A DNA stretch of 64,000 bases. It comes from Tessaracoccus palaemonis (GTDB lineage Bacteria > Actinomycetota > Actinomycetes > Propionibacteriales > Propionibacteriaceae). The first letter of the stretch is position 1. Each line of letters starts with the position of its first letter. The position numbers and the translations under genes were made by a program. Of the stretch, positions 51,132 to 64,000 are shown piece by piece. The stretch is from assembly GCF_019316905.1 (NCBI RefSeq), contig NZ_CP079216.1:2232001-2296000 (forward strand), given 5' to 3'. A model generated the notes under the pieces. The model did not search any database, had not been told where the DNA came from, and saw only the letters and a program-made list of their open reading frames with translations.

Positions 51132-52883
51132 GTGTCGTCGTCGGCCCTCGAGCATCTCTCCCCCGCCTTCCCCCAGCGAGCCGCCTGGGGTACGGCGTCG
51201 TCGCTGCGCGCCTGGCAGCAGGAGGCCCTCGACATCTACGAGCGCGACGACCCCCGCGACTTCCTGTGCGTCGCGACCCCGGGCGCAGGCAAGACGACGT
51301 TCGCGCTGCGCATCGCGCTGAACCTGCTGCGCTCCCGCACGGTGCGTCGGATCGTCGTCGTCGCCCCGACGGAGCACCTGAAGGTGCAGTGGGCCGACGC
51401 CGCCGCCCGCGTCGGCATCCAGCTGGACCCCGGCACCGGCGGCTCCTCGCGCCGCGGACGCTCGAAGGAGTACGACGGCTCCGTCGTCACGTACGCGGGC
51501 GTCGCGGCCCGCAGCTACGTCTACGAGGCGCTGTGCCACTCCAAGGAACTCCTGGTCATCTTCGACGAGATCCACCACGCGGGTGACTCGAAGAGCTGGG
51601 GCGAGGCGATCAGCTACGCCTTCACGCACGCGACCCGGCGCCTGTCGCTGACCGGCACCCCGTTCCGCTCCGACGACAATCCCATCCCGTTCGTCGCGTA
51701 CGACGAGCTGGCCCCGGGGGTGAAGCAGTCGCGCGCCGACTACACCTATGGCTACTCTGAGGCGCTGGCCGACAGCGTCGTGCGCCCCGTGCTGTTCATG
51801 AACTACGGCGGCCCGATGCGCTGGCGCACCAAGTCCGGCGACGAGCTGGCCGCCGAACTCGGCGTGCCGATGACCAAGGACCTCACGGCCGCGGCCTGGC
51901 GCACCGCGCTGTCGCCGACGGGAGAGTGGGTCAACGCGGTGCTGCGGGCCGCGGACACGCGGCTGACGGAGGTCCGCCGCCACGTACCCGATGCTGGCGG
52001 GCTCGTCATTGCCACCAACCAGACGACCGCGCGGGCCTATGCCCGGCTGCTGGCCGACCTCACGGGCGTCAAGCCGTGCGTGGTGCTCTCGGACGATGCG
52101 TTGGCCAGCTCCCGCATCGACGCGTTCTCCGGGTCCGACGAGCGCTGGATGGTCGCCGTCCGCATGGTCTCGGAGGGCGTCGACGTGCCCCGGCTCGCCG
52201 TCGGCGTCTACGCGACCGCCACGTCGACCCCGCTGTTCTTCGCGCAGGCCGTCGGCCGCTTCGTGCGCTCGCGCCGCAAGGGGGAGGTCGCCACCGTCTT
52301 CCTCCCGACCGTGCCGGTGCTGCTGGCGCACGCCTCGACCATCGAGAAGCAGCGCGACCATGTACTGGGGCGGCCGAAGAACGACGAGGACGGGTTGTGG
52401 GCCGAGTCCGAGGCCCTGATGGAGGCGGCCAACTCCTCGGAGTCCGCCTCCGACGACCTGCTCGGCGAGTTCGAGGCCCTCGAGTCGCATGCGACTTTCG
52501 ACCACGTGCTGTTCGACGCGCAGGCCTTCGGGATGCACGCCGAGCCGACCAGCCAGGACGAGGCCGACTACCTCGGCCTCCCCGGGCTGCTGGACGCCGG
52601 CCAGGTCCGCACGCTGCTCGCGGACCGGCAGCGCCGCCAGGTGAAGCGGCACGAGCACGCGGACCGGAAGGTCGAGCCGGAGGTCGCGCTGCACCGGGCG
52701 ATCGCGACGAAGCGCAAGGAGCTCAACTCGCTGGTCAGCCAGTACGCCAATCTGAAGGGCGTCCCGCACAGCCACGTGCACGCGGACCTGAGGCGCGAGT
52801 GCGGCGGCCCGAAGCTGGCGCAGGCCTCGTCGGCGGAGGTCGACGAGCGGATCACGGCGATCCGAGGCTGGCTGCGGGGCTGA
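51132..52883 (+). CDS. SF2 DEAD/DEAH-box helicase
   Basis: A 583-residue superfamily 2 helicase. Walker A is ATPGAGKTT (48-56), motif II FDEIHHAGD with D145 and H148, motif III LTGTPFRSD, and in the second RecA domain MVSEGVDVPRLAVGV and QAVGRFVRSRRKG with the arginine finger. A C-terminal region rich in charged residues (HEHADRKVEPEV) follows. The layout resembles phage- and restriction-type DEAD/DEAH helicases (UvrB/ResIII family). GTG 51132 was chosen from the -10 spacing and the start of homology. The biological role is not shown by neighbours. Confidence 0.88.
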   Translation: MSSSALEHLSPAFPQRAAWGTASSLRAWQQEALDIYERDDPRDFLCVATPGAGKTTFALRIALNLLRSRTVRRIVVVAPTEHLKVQWADAAARVGIQLDPGTGGSSRRGRSKEYDGSVVTYAGVAARSYVYEALCHSKELLVIFDEIHHAGDSKSWGEAISYAFTHATRRLSLTGTPFRSDDNPIPFVAYDELAPGVKQSRADYTYGYSEALADSVVRPVLFMNYGGPMRWRTKSGDELAAELGVPMTKDLTAAAWRTALSPTGEWVNAVLRAADTRLTEVRRHVPDAGGLVIATNQTTARAYARLLADLTGVKPCVVLSDDALASSRIDAFSGSDERWMVAVRMVSEGVDVPRLAVGVYATATSTPLFFAQAVGRFVRSRRKGEVATVFLPTVPVLLAHASTIEKQRDHVLGRPKNDEDGLWAESEALMEAANSSESASDDLLGEFEALESHATFDHVLFDAQAFGMHAEPTSQDEADYLGLPGLLDAGQVRTLLADRQRRQVKRHEHADRKVEPEVALHRAIATKRKELNSLVSQYANLKGVPHSHVHADLRRECGGPKLAQASSAEVDERITAIRGWLRG

Positions 52884-52904
52884 TCCCCCGGCTCGCCCGG
52901 CCGG

Positions 52905-52910
52905 TAGGGT
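52905..52910 (+). promoter_or_regulatory. -10 box for the glutathione-transferase-like gene
   Basis: TAGGGT lies seven bases before ATG 52918. No clear -35 or Shine-Dalgarno sequence. Confidence 0.4.
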
Positions 52911-52917
52911 CGAGGTC

Positions 52918-53874
<957 letters not shown>

Positions 53875-53921
53875 CAGGCACCAGTTCCTGTGGCCCGCCG
53901 GTTCCCGACGGCGTGTCGCAC

Positions 53922-53927
53922 TACAGT
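53922..53927 (+). promoter_or_regulatory. -10 box for the malic enzyme gene
   Basis: TACAGT lies seven bases before ATG 53935; no Shine-Dalgarno sequence is present. Confidence 0.42.
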
Positions 53928-53934
53928 TGCTGCC

Positions 53935-55642
53935 ATGCCACGCCGCCAGTACGAAGTCCTGCCCGGCAGCCATGGATCCCGCGTGCGTGTCCAGGCCCGG
54001 GGCCAGGACGTCCTCCACGATCCCCGCATCAACCGGGGCACCGCCTTCACGCACGAGGAGCGGTCCGCCCTCGGCCTCGAGGGCATGCTGCCCGTCAGCA
54101 TCACCCCCCTGGAGGCCCAGGAGGCGCGGGCGCTGAGCCGGGTCAGGGGCGCCCGGACGATGCTCGACAAGTTCGCCTACCTCCAGGCGCTGCGGGAACG
54201 CAACACCGTGCTGTTCTACCGGCTGCTCACCGACCACATCGAGGAGATCATGCCGATCGTCTACACGCCGACGATCGGCGAGGCGATCAAGGAGTTCAGC
54301 CTCTGGTATCAGCACATGGCAGGCGTGTTCCTGTCGATCGACCAGGTGGACCGCGTCGAGGAGTGCCTGCGCAACACGGGGCTGACCGACGGCGATGTCG
54401 ACATCCTGATCGTGACGGACTCCGAGGGCATCCTCGGCATCGGCGACCAGGGCGTCGGCGGCATCCAGATCTGCAACGGCAAGAAGTCGCTGTACACCGC
54501 CGCGGGGGGTGTGGACCCCGACCGCATGCTGGCCGTCGTGCTCGACGTCGGCACGGACAACCTCGCGCTGCTCAACGACGACCTCTACATGGGGCTGAAG
54601 AAGGCCCGCGTGCGCGACGAGCGCTACGACGAGTTCGTCGCGGCCTTCGTCGCCGCCGCCGGCCGCGTGTTCCCCGGAGCCATGATCCACTGGGAGGACT
54701 TCGGCGCCAACAACGCGCACCGCCTCCTGCACACCTACCGCGACGAGATCTGCTCCTTCAACGACGACATCCAGGGCACCGCGGCCGTCGTCGCCAGCGC
54801 CGTGCTGGCCGGCGTGAAGGCCAAGCATGAGCGGCTGTCCGAGCAGCGCTTCGTGATCCACGGCGCCGGCACCGCGGGCATCGGCATCGCCGACCTGCTC
54901 GTCGACCTGATGGTCAAGGAGGGCGTGACCCGTGAGGAGGCCCGCACGCGCTTCTGGATGACGAGCAGCCGCGGGCTGGTCACCGACGACGCGACGCTCA
55001 GGTTCCGCGACTTCCAGCGGCCGTGGGCCCGCGGCGTCGGCGAGCTGCGCGACTGGGAGCTCGACCAGGTAGGCCGCTACATGCTGGCCGACATCGTCCG
55101 CAACACGCACCCGACCGTCCTGATCGGCACCTCCGGGCAGCCGGGCTCGTTCTCGGAGGCGATCGTCCGGGACATGGCCGGGTACGTCGAGCGGCCGATC
55201 ATCATGCCCCTGTCGAACCCGACGGCGCTCGCGGAGGCCACCCCCGCGGAGCTGCTGGGCTGGACCGATGGTCGGGCGATGATCGCGACCGGTTCGCCGT
55301 TCCCCGCGGTGACGCTGGGTGACGTGACGTATTCGATCGCGCAGGCCAACAACGCCCTGGTGTTTCCCGGCATCGGGCTCGGCGTCGCCGTCTGCAAGGC
55401 GACGAGGGTCACCGACGCGATGATCGCCGCCTCGGCCGAGGCCGTGGCCTCGTTGGCCCAGGTGCGCTCCCCCTCCGACCCGCTGCTGCCCAGAATCAAC
55501 GACCTGCGGCACGTGTCCGCGGCCGTCGCGATCGCCGTCGCGCGGGTCGCGGCCGACGAATCCATCGCGTCCGCGCCGCTCACCGAGCCCGTGCAACAGG
55601 TCTTCGACGAGATGTGGCAGCCCGTCTACCCGGAGCTGATCC

Positions 55643-55650
<8 letters not shown>
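53935..55650 (+). CDS. maeA: NAD-dependent malic enzyme (oxaloacetate-decarboxylating)
   Basis: Decarboxylates malate to pyruvate with NAD(P) reduction; could supply pyruvate for pyruvate formate-lyase. The long form (571 residues) shows the catalytic-tyrosine motif MPIVYTPTIGEAIKEFS, VVTD-like VTDSEGILGIGDQGVGG, the metal site MIHWEDFGANNAHRLL and FNDDIQGTAAVV, and the dinucleotide fold HGAGTAGIGIADLL. ATG 53935 follows TACAGT at seven bases. Its end overlaps the convergent gltX by eight bases. Coenzyme preference is inferred from family length. Confidence 0.92.
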
Positions 55651-57109
<1,459 letters not shown>

Positions 57110-57119
57110 AGTGCCCCTG

Positions 57120-57125
57120 AGTCTA
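57120..57125 (-). promoter_or_regulatory. -10 box for gltX
   Basis: TAGACT on the minus strand, ten bases before ATG 57109. The 5' leader would be only about three bases. Confidence 0.42.
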
Positions 57126-57215
57126 GTGCCGACGGCCCCCTGCCCCGGCTGCGGGACGTCCCTGGGCCTCCCCCGGTCCCCGGCGACAGCGGCTGGGGTG
57201 GGCCCGTCGGGAGGG

Positions 57216-57221
57216 CAGACT
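57216..57221 (+). promoter_or_regulatory. -10-like box for the DUF4112 gene
   Basis: CAGACT lies six bases before GTG 57228. A GGGAGGG run is further upstream, too distant for a good ribosome-binding site. Confidence 0.35.
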
Positions 57222-57227
57222 GGTCGG

Positions 57228-57734
57228 GTGACCAGTCGAGAGATCCATGCCGCGCAGCAGGAGGTGGAGCGGGAGCTCCGCGGGCCGCAGCCCGCCCGCC
57301 TGACGACGGCGCTCACGCACGTGCTGGAGGACCTCGTGCCGGTGCCGGGCACGAAGCTGCGCGTGGGGATCGACCCGGTGCTCACGCTGGTCCCCTGGGC
57401 AGGCACCGCCATCGGCTCGGTCTTCGGGTCCGCCCTCCTGGTCGACGCCGTGCGGCTGCGGATGCCGCTGCCGGTGCTGCTGCGGATGTTCGCCAACTGG
57501 CTGATCGACTGGCTGGTCGGCCTGCTGCCCTACGCGGGCCCGCTGCTGGACGCCGCCTGGCGGTCGAACAACCGGAATCTGCGGCTGCTGCGCCGGACGA
57601 TCGACGACCGCGAACAGGTGCGCCACGCCTCCGTCCTGTACTGGATCAGCGCGGTGGCCATCCTCGTGGGGATGATGCTGCTGATCCTGCTGGTGCCCGT
57701 GCTGCTGATCGCGTGGCTGACGAGCCTCGGGTGA
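57228..57734 (+). CDS. DUF4112 membrane protein
   Basis: A 168-residue protein with the DUF4112 core: VPGTKLRVGIDPVLTLVPWAG followed by a Gly/Ser-rich transmembrane stretch, RMPLPVLLRMFANWLIDWLVG, and LPYAGPLLDAAWRSNNRN. A further hydrophobic helix is at the C-terminus (about 140-166). The function of the family is unknown. GTG 57228 is where homology begins; longer open frame upstream is not conserved. The glnS gene follows after 48 bases. Confidence 0.85.
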   Translation: MTSREIHAAQQEVERELRGPQPARLTTALTHVLEDLVPVPGTKLRVGIDPVLTLVPWAGTAIGSVFGSALLVDAVRLRMPLPVLLRMFANWLIDWLVGLLPYAGPLLDAAWRSNNRNLRLLRRTIDDREQVRHASVLYWISAVAILVGMMLLILLVPVLLIAWLTSLG

Positions 57735-57770
57735 GCCAGACGCGGGGCGTCGCTTCCCGGCCGGACCCGA

Positions 57771-57776
57771 TAGCAT
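57771..57776 (+). promoter_or_regulatory. -10 box for glnS
   Basis: TAGCAT lies six bases before ATG 57783, with no Shine-Dalgarno sequence, predicting a leaderless glnS transcript. Confidence 0.42.
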
Positions 57777-57782
57777 GACGCC

Positions 57783-59465
57783 ATGACTGCCGCGGACCTG
57801 CCTTCGAACTTCATCTACGACGCCGTGTCGGCGGACGTGGAGCAGGGTCAGCGGGGCGGCAGGGTGCAGACGAGGTTCCCACCCGAGCCCAACGGCTTCC
57901 TGCACATCGGCCACGCGAAGGCCATCGTCGTCGACTTCGGCGTGGCCGACGACTTCGGGGGGCGCTGCGTCCTGCGCCTCGACGACACCAACCCGGAGAC
58001 CGAGGAGACGGACTTCGTCGACGGGATCATCAACGACATCGCCTGGCTGGGGTACGAACCCGCCGAGGTGCGCCACGCCTCCGACTACTTCGCGCAGCTG
58101 TACCTGTGGGCCGAGGAGCTGATCGGCCGCGGGCTCGCCTACGTCGACGACCAGACCCCGGAGGAGATCTCCCAGGGGCGCGGGGGGTTCGGACGGCCCG
58201 GCGTCGAGTCCCCGTTCCGCGACCGCACCCCCGCCGACAACCTCGACCTGTTCCGCCGCATGCGGGCGGGCGAGTTCCCCGACGGGTCGCGGGTGCTGCG
58301 CGCGAAGATCGACATGGCGTCGGAGAACATGCAGCTGCGTGACCCGATCATGTACCGCATCCGCCACGCCCACCACCACCGCACGGGCGACGAGTGGCCC
58401 ATCTACCCCACCTACGACTGGGCGCACGGCCAGTCCGACGCGTTGGAGGGCGTGACGCACTCCATCTGCACGCTGGAGTTCGAGTCACACCGGCCGCTCT
58501 ACGACTGGTTCCTGCGCCAGCTCGAGGTGCCCGACGCGCCCCGCCAGTACGAGTTCGCCCGCCTGGAGTTCACGCACACCGTCACGTCGAAGCGCCGGCT
58601 TGCCAAGCTGGTCGCCGACGGCATCGTCGACGGCTGGGACGACGCCCGGATGCCCACGATCGGCGGTCTGCGCCGCCGTGGCTACCCGGCCTCGGCGATC
58701 CGCTCCTTCTGCCGTGAGGTCGGCACCACGCGCACCAACTCGCGCCAGTCCATGGAGGCGCTCGAGTCCTACGTGCGTCGCGAACTCAACGAGACCGCGC
58801 AGCGCCGGATGGCTGTGCTGCGGCCCCTGAAGCTGACGATCACCAACTGGCCCGTCGACGAGGCCGGACTGCCCGTCGTCGAGCACTTCGAGGTGACCAA
58901 CAACCCGGAGCGGCCCGAGGACGGCACCCGGCAGGTGCCCTTCACCGGGCAGCTGTGGATCGAGCAGGACGACTTCCGCGAGGTTCCCCCGCCGAAGTAC
59001 TTCCGGCTGTCCATCGGCCGCGAGGTGCGGCTGCGCGGCGCGTTCTTCGTGACGGCCACCGACGTCGTGAAGGACACCGAGGGCAACGTCGTGGAGGTGC
59101 TCGCCACCTACGACCCGGCCACCCGCGGCGGCGACGCCCCCGACGGCAGGCGCGTGAAGTCGACCATGCACTGGGTCTCGCTCCCCCACGCCGTCGACGC
59201 GACGGCCGCGCTGTACGAGCGGCTGTTCAGCGCCGAGGTGCCGGGCGACGCCACCGGGGAGCCCCTCGACGACCTGAACCCGAACTCCCGCGAGCTGCTG
59301 ACGGGATGCAAGGTCGAGCCGGCCCTGGAGGAGGCCGCGGGCGGCGAGGTCGTGCAGTTCGAGCGGCTCGGCTACTTCGCCGTCGACCCCGACGAGGAGA
59401 TGTACTTCCACCGCACCGTCGGGCTGCGCGACGAGTGGGCGGCCATCCAGAAGCGCAAGGGCTGA
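57783..59465 (+). CDS. glnS: Glutaminyl-tRNA synthetase
   Basis: Class I synthetase of 560 residues charging tRNA-Gln directly. The HIGH box is EPNGFLHIGHAKAI; the KMSKS box is HTVTSKRRLAKL; the active-site block RLDDTNPETEETDFVDGI and the two-barrel anticodon domain (RLSIGREVRLRGAFFVTATD) are as in E. coli GlnRS. Many actinobacteria lack this gene and use the GatCAB amidotransferase instead. Its codon usage looks like its neighbours'. A strong terminator follows. Confidence 0.95.
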   Translation: MTAADLPSNFIYDAVSADVEQGQRGGRVQTRFPPEPNGFLHIGHAKAIVVDFGVADDFGGRCVLRLDDTNPETEETDFVDGIINDIAWLGYEPAEVRHASDYFAQLYLWAEELIGRGLAYVDDQTPEEISQGRGGFGRPGVESPFRDRTPADNLDLFRRMRAGEFPDGSRVLRAKIDMASENMQLRDPIMYRIRHAHHHRTGDEWPIYPTYDWAHGQSDALEGVTHSICTLEFESHRPLYDWFLRQLEVPDAPRQYEFARLEFTHTVTSKRRLAKLVADGIVDGWDDARMPTIGGLRRRGYPASAIRSFCREVGTTRTNSRQSMEALESYVRRELNETAQRRMAVLRPLKLTITNWPVDEAGLPVVEHFEVTNNPERPEDGTRQVPFTGQLWIEQDDFREVPPPKYFRLSIGREVRLRGAFFVTATDVVKDTEGNVVEVLATYDPATRGGDAPDGRRVKSTMHWVSLPHAVDATAALYERLFSAEVPGDATGEPLDDLNPNSRELLTGCKVEPALEEAAGGEVVQFERLGYFAVDPDEEMYFHRTVGLRDEWAAIQKRKG

Positions 59466-59487
59466 CCCCGCCCCGCCGCAGACACAC

Positions 59488-59520
59488 GAGGCGCCCTCCC
59501 GGATCACGGGAGGGCGCCTC
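59488..59520 (+). terminator. Terminator after glnS
   Basis: GAGGCGCCCTCCCG (59488-59501) pairs perfectly with CGGGAGGGCGCCTC (59507-59520) around a five-base loop, 23 bases past the glnS stop. Confidence 0.82.
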
Positions 59521-59531
59521 CATCTGTGCCG

Positions 59532-59614
59532 CGATGAGCACGACACACTTGTCGTCGCCGAAAAGGCAGTCTTTCGGGCCAAATCGGCCCATGAGCAGGA
59601 GGATGTGCTCATCG
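59532..59614. other. Candidate structured element between glnS and tuf
   Basis: Outer arms CGATGAGCAC (59532-59541) and GTGCTCATCG (59605-59614) match over ten bases. Inside are three possible hairpins: GACA/TGTC (59542-59553), CCGAAA/TTTCGG (59558-59577) and GGGCC/GGCCC (59576-59590); some are mutually exclusive. ATGAGCA at 59591-59597 can also compete for the right arm. It lies between two terminators of convergent genes. Strand, transcription and function are unknown. Confidence 0.35.
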
Positions 59615-59632
59615 TCGCCCGGGCATAGAGAA

Positions 59633-59662
59633 AGGGCCGCGCAGCCGGAGCTGCGCGACCCT
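59633..59662 (-). terminator. Terminator after tuf
   Basis: CGCGCAGC (59638-59645) pairs with GCTGCGCG (59650-59657), extended by AGGG/CCCT across one mismatch. The minus-strand RNA continues with UUUCUCU, a reasonable U-tract. Confidence 0.82.
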
Positions 59663-59685
59663 CTGCTCTAGATCAGCGAATCAGT

Positions 59686-60885
<1,200 letters not shown>

Positions 60886-60987
60886 GAGGGCTCCTTCTTG
60901 GATCTCGCCAGGCGGGATTGCCCGGCGTGTGGTCTTTCCTCTGTGAGGCGTCGGAACCGGGCGCAAGCTCGGTGCCATACCTGCCTT

Positions 60988-61015
60988 ATCCTAGCGACCC
61001 GGCCCCTTCAGTCAA
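60988..61015 (-). promoter_or_regulatory. Predicted tuf promoter
   Basis: TTGACT (-35, 61010-61015) and TAGGAT (-10, 60988-60993) are 16 bases apart on the minus strand, one of the best matches in the window. The leader before tuf is about 95 bases and has a normal ribosome-binding site. Confidence 0.68.
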
Positions 61016-61042
61016 AGTCGGGGGCGAGTCGCGCTCGGACAG

Positions 61043-61075
61043 GACTCTGGCCGGGGGAAACCCCCGGCCAGAGTC
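61043..61075 (-). terminator. Terminator after fusA
   Basis: A perfect 15-bp stem: GACTCTGGCCGGGGG (61043-61057) with CCCCCGGCCAGAGTC (61061-61075), loop AAA. It lies 18 bases beyond the fusA stop and before the tuf promoter. No U-run follows. Confidence 0.82.
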
Positions 61076-61093
61076 ATCGACGGGTGACTGGTG

Positions 61094-63175
61094 TCACTCG
61101 CCCTTCGCCTTGGCGACGATCTCGTCGGCGATGTTCTTCGGGGTCTCGGCGTAGGAGTCGAACTCCATGGAGTACGACGCCTGGCCCGAGGTCTTCGACC
61201 GCAGGTCGCCGACGTAGCCGAACATCTCGGACAGCGGCACCAGCGCACGCACGACGCGGTTGCCGTGCTGCTCGTCCATCGACTGCACTTGGCCGCGACG
61301 TGCGTTGAGGTCGCCGATGACCGTGCCGAGGTAGTCCTCGGGCGTGGTCACCTCGACGGCCATCATCGGCTCGAGGATCGCGGGATCGGCACGACGGGCT
61401 GCCTCCTTGAACGCCTGGGCGCCGGCGAGCTTGAAGGCAAGCTCGGAGGAGTCGACGTCGTGGTAGGCGCCGTCGGTCAGGGTCACCTTGATGTTGTCGA
61501 CCGGGTAGCCGGCGAGAACACCGAACTGCATGGCCTCCTTGACGCCCTGGTCCACCGCGGGGATGTACTCGCGGGGGATGCGGCCGCCGGTGACGGCGTT
61601 GACGAACTCGTAGCCCGAGCCCGGCTCGGTCGGCTCGAGGTCGATGATGACGCGCGCGAACTGGCCGGAACCACCGGTCTGCTTCTTGTGCGTGTACTCG
61701 ACCTTCTCCACCTTGCGGCGCAGGGTCTCGCGGTAGGCGACCTGGGGCTTGCCGATGTTGGCCTCGACCTTGAACTCACGACGCATGCGGTCGATGAGGA
61801 CGTCCAGGTGGAGCTCGCCCATGCCGGCGATGATCGTCTGACCGGTCTCCTCGTCGGTGTGGACGCGGAAGGTCGGGTCCTCCTCGGCCAGACGCTGGAT
61901 CGCGTTGGACAGCTTCTCCTGGTCGGACTTCGTCTTCGGCTCGATGGCCTGCTCGATGACCGGGTTCGGGAAGGTCATCGACTCCAGGACGATCGGGTTG
62001 GCCGGGTCGCAGAGGGTCTCACCGGTGGTGGTGTCCTTCAGGCCCATGACCGCGCAGATCATGCCGGCGCCGATCGAGTCGATCTCCTCACGCTTGTTGG
62101 CGTGCATCTGGTAGATCTTGCCGATGCGCTCCTTGCGACCCTTCGTCGAGTTGAGCACCTGCGAGCCGGCGGTCAGGACGCCGGAGTAGATGCGCACGAA
62201 GGTCAGCTTGCCGAGGTGCGGGTCGGCGGCGATCTTGAAGGCCAGGATCGACAGCGGCTCGTCGTCGGAGGGGTGACGCTCGAGGGTGACCGCCTCGTCA
62301 TTGGGCTTGAAGCCCTCGATGGCGGGCACGTCGAGCGGGGACGGCAGGTAGTCGACGACCGCGTCGAGCAGGGGCTGGACGCCCTTGTTCTTGAACGAGG
62401 TGCCGCAGACCACCGCGGTGAAGGTGTTGGAGATGACGCCCTTGCGGACGGCGGCCTTGATCTGCTCGACCGAGGGCTCCTCGCCCTCGAGGTACATCTC
62501 CATGATCTCGTCGTCGACGTCAGCGACGCGCTCGATCAGGGTGGCGTGGGCAGCCTCGGCGGCGTCCTTGAGCTCGGCCGGGATCTCCTCGATCTCGTAC
62601 TTCTCGCCCATCTGGGTCTCGCCGCGCCAGGTGAGCGCGCGCATCTCGACGAGGTCGACGACCCCGAGGAAGTCGGACTCGGCGCCGATCGGGAGCTGCA
62701 GCAGGACCGGGTCGGTCATGAGGCGCTCACGGATCGTCTTGACGCAGTGGTCAAAGGACGCGCCGGTGCGGTCGAGCTTGTTGATGTAGCAGATGCGGGG
62801 GACGTTGTACTTCGTCGCCTGGCGCCACACCGTCATCGACTGCGGCTCGACGCCGGCGACACCGTCGAACACCGCGACAGCGCCGTCGAGCACGCGGAGC
62901 GAACGCTCCACCTCGACGGTGAAGTCGACGTGCCCGGGGGTGTCGATGATGTTGATCTGGGTGTCGTGCCAGAAACACGTGGTGGCGGCGGAGGTGATCG
63001 TGATGCCACGCTCCTGCTCCTGCTCCATCCAGTCCATGGTCGCGGCGCCGTCGTGGACCTCGCCGATCTTGTAGGACTTGCCGGTGTAGAACAGGATGCG
63101 CTCGGTGGTGGTGGTCTTACCGGCATCGATGTGGGCCATGATGCCGATGTTGCGAACCTTACTCAGGTCGGCCAT
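61094..63175 (-). CDS. fusA: Elongation factor G
   Basis: Translocase GTPase, 693 residues. G1 is [13 protein letters not shown], switch [16 protein letters not shown]3 [10 protein letters not shown]4 NKLDRTGA. Domain IV carries the conserved block [21 protein letters not shown] 63175 follows AAAGGA; upstream TTG would add seven residues. It lies between rpsG and tuf in the str operon. The fusidic-acid-contact residues were not examined in detail. Confidence 0.98.
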   Translation of the reverse strand: MADLSKVRNIGIMAHIDAGKTTTTERILFYTGKSYKIGEVHDGAATMDWMEQEQERGITITSAATTCFWHDTQINIIDTPGHVDFTVEVERSLRVLDGAVAVFDGVAGVEPQSMTVWRQATKYNVPRICYINKLDRTGASFDHCVKTIRERLMTDPVLLQLPIGAESDFLGVVDLVEMRALTWRGETQMGEKYEIEEIPAELKDAAEAAHATLIERVADVDDEIMEMYLEGEEPSVEQIKAAVRKGVISNTFTAVVCGTSFKNKGVQPLLDAVVDYLPSPLDVPAIEGFKPNDEAVTLERHPSDDEPLSILAFKIAADPHLGKLTFVRIYSGVLTAGSQVLNSTKGRKERIGKIYQMHANKREEIDSIGAGMICAVMGLKDTTTGETLCDPANPIVLESMTFPNPVIEQAIEPKTKSDQEKLSNAIQRLAEEDPTFRVHTDEETGQTIIAGMGELHLDVLIDRMRREFKVEANIGKPQVAYRETLRRKVEKVEYTHKKQTGGSGQFARVIIDLEPTEPGSGYEFVNAVTGGRIPREYIPAVDQGVKEAMQFGVLAGYPVDNIKVTLTDGAYHDVDSSELAFKLAGAQAFKEAARRADPAILEPMMAVEVTTPEDYLGTVIGDLNARRGQVQSMDEQHGNRVVRALVPLSEMFGYVGDLRSKTSGQASYSMEFDSYAETPKNIADEIVAKAKGE

Positions 63176-63217
63176 GTGTGCATTCCTTTGGGTCAAACTT
63201 CAACTAAGCGGAGAGCA

Positions 63218-63244
63218 CCCCCGGAGCCTTCGCGGATCCGGGGG
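63218..63244 (-). other. Hairpin between rpsG and fusA
   Basis: CCCCCGGA (63218-63225) and TCCGGGGG (63237-63244) pair with an 11-base loop in the gap just after the rpsG stop. In E. coli this intergenic region is where S7 represses the operon; a similar role is possible but unproven. Confidence 0.4.
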
Positions 63245-63250
63245 CGGCAG

Positions 63251-63721
63251 TCACCAGCGGTAGTGGGCGAAGGCGCGGTTGGCCTCGGCCATCTTGTGCG
63301 TGTCCTCGCGGCGCTTCACGGAGGCACCCAGGCCGTTGGAGGCGTCGAGGATCTCGTTCATGAGGCGCTCGGTCATCGTCTTCTCGCGACGGGCGCGGGA
63401 GAAGGAGACGAGCCAACGCAGCGCCAGCGTGTTCTGGCGGTTCGGCTTGACCTCGATCGGCACCTGGTAGGTGGCGCCGCCGACGCGGCGGGACTTGACC
63501 TCGATGCTCGGCTTGACGTTGTCGAGAGCCTTCTTCAGCGTCTGGACCGGATCGTTGCCGGTCTTGGCGCGGGTGCCCTCGAGGGCTTCGTACACGATGG
63601 CCTGAGCCACGGACTTCTTGCCGTCCAGGAGGATCTTGCTGACCAGCTGAGAGACAACCGGGGAGCCGTAGACCGGATCGGCGACGACGGGGCGCTTCGG
63701 CGCGGGACCCTTGCGAGGCAT
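63251..63721 (-). CDS. rpsG: 30S ribosomal protein S7
   Basis: Head-assembly initiator, 156 residues: [20 protein letters not shown] at the start, [19 protein letters not shown], and [20 protein letters not shown]. The end is [12 protein letters not shown]. The start codon overlaps the rpsL stop by one base. Confidence 0.97.
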   Translation of the reverse strand: MPRKGPAPKRPVVADPVYGSPVVSQLVSKILLDGKKSVAQAIVYEALEGTRAKTGNDPVQTLKKALDNVKPSIEVKSRRVGGATYQVPIEVKPNRQNTLALRWLVSFSRARREKTMTERLMNEILDASNGLGASVKRREDTHKMAEANRAFAHYRW

Positions 63722-64000
63722 TACTTCTCCTTCTTCGCGCCGTAGCGGCTGCGAGCCTGCTTGCGGCCCTTGACACCCTGGGTGTCGAGGGAGCCGCGGA
63801 TGATCTTGTAGCGCACGCCGGGGAGGTCCTTCACACGACCGCCGCGGACGAGCACCATGGAGTGCTCCTGCAGGTTGTGGCCGACACCCGGGATGTAGGC
63901 GGTGACCTCGATGCCGGAGCTCAGACGCACGCGCGCGACCTTACGGAGCGCGGAGTTCGGCTTCTTCGGCGTCGTGGTGTACACACGCGTGCACACGCCG
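63721..64000 (-). CDS. rpsL: 30S ribosomal protein S12, 5' end outside the window
   Basis: The last 93 or so residues of S12; the first 30 lie beyond 64000. The frame stays open to the window end, reading [21 protein letters not shown] in sequence order. Both lysines of TTPKKPN and the lysine of [10 protein letters not shown], sites of streptomycin-resistance substitutions, are wild type. It is the first gene of the str operon rpsL-rpsG-fusA-tuf. Confidence 0.97.
   Translation of the reverse strand, partial: GVCTRVYTTTPKKPNSALRKVARVRLSSGIEVTAYIPGVGHNLQEHSMVLVRGGRVKDLPGVRYKIIRGSLDTQGVKGRKQARSRYGAKKEK

Noticed and set aside
61091-63745. An 884-codon plus-strand frame opposite fusA and rpsG
   Set aside because: Antisense to two essential, well-conserved genes; no motif found.

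Overview
The window is a high-GC actinobacterial chromosome segment. Gene content (zinc-type S14, cysteine-free S4, GTG starts on several core genes, an rplM-rpsI-glmM cluster, pyruvate formate-lyase, a Propionibacterium-like Fe/Mn superoxide dismutase) fits a facultatively anaerobic member of the Propionibacteriaceae. The family is an inference and no species is claimed. No tRNA, rRNA, CRISPR array, insertion sequence or prophage was seen, and no gene-free stretch exceeds about 275 bases.

Layout. Positions 1-1250: start of glmM, then rpsI and rplM. 1.3-6.7 kb: housekeeping genes (coaBC, an NRDE protein, YccF, trmB-truA-methyltransferase, superoxide dismutase). 6.7-8.4 kb: a glycosyltransferase and a transglutaminase/NAT-fold protein. 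8.5-15.9 kb: a LacI-regulated sugar ABC importer of the YtfQ/YtfR/YtfT/YjfF type carrying a second complete ATPase, with a strong palindromic operator over its promoter. 16-19.7 kb: a second importer (TrpX/Y/Z type) with two tandem binding proteins.

Most of 19.8-43.5 kb is the ribosomal protein superoperon on the minus strand. Read in transcription order it runs rpsJ to rpsQ (S10 block), rplN to rplO (spc block), secY-adk-map, and infA-rpmJ-rpsM-rpsK-rpsD-rpoA-rplQ (alpha block). It is split at two places. Between rpsQ and rplN sit a 1166-residue ABC/FtsX-type transporter and a holin-like membrane protein. Between map and infA sit a DUF1707 protein, two tandem zinc peptidases and a YciI protein. 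The rpsL-rpsG-fusA-tuf operon occupies 59.7-64.0 kb; rpsL runs off the window.

The 43.8-59.5 kb stretch between tuf and rpsJ is accessory and metabolic: pflB-pflA, a cNMP/CBS/DUF294 protein with a DnaQ-like exonuclease, a NUDIX hydrolase, an orphan microcompartment pair (eutS-eutP), an SF2 helicase, a Xi-class glutathione-transferase homologue, malic enzyme, gltX, a DUF4112 protein and glnS. Pyruvate formate-lyase, malic enzyme and the lone microcompartment shell gene suggest fermentative carbon metabolism.

Two signals stand out. First, about a dozen accessory genes have a TANNNT-type -10 box 6-10 bases before the start codon and no ribosome-binding site, which predicts leaderless mRNAs; the ribosomal and elongation-factor genes mostly have normal leaders. 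Second, the eutS-eutP pair stands alone, with no other microcompartment gene in 64 kb.
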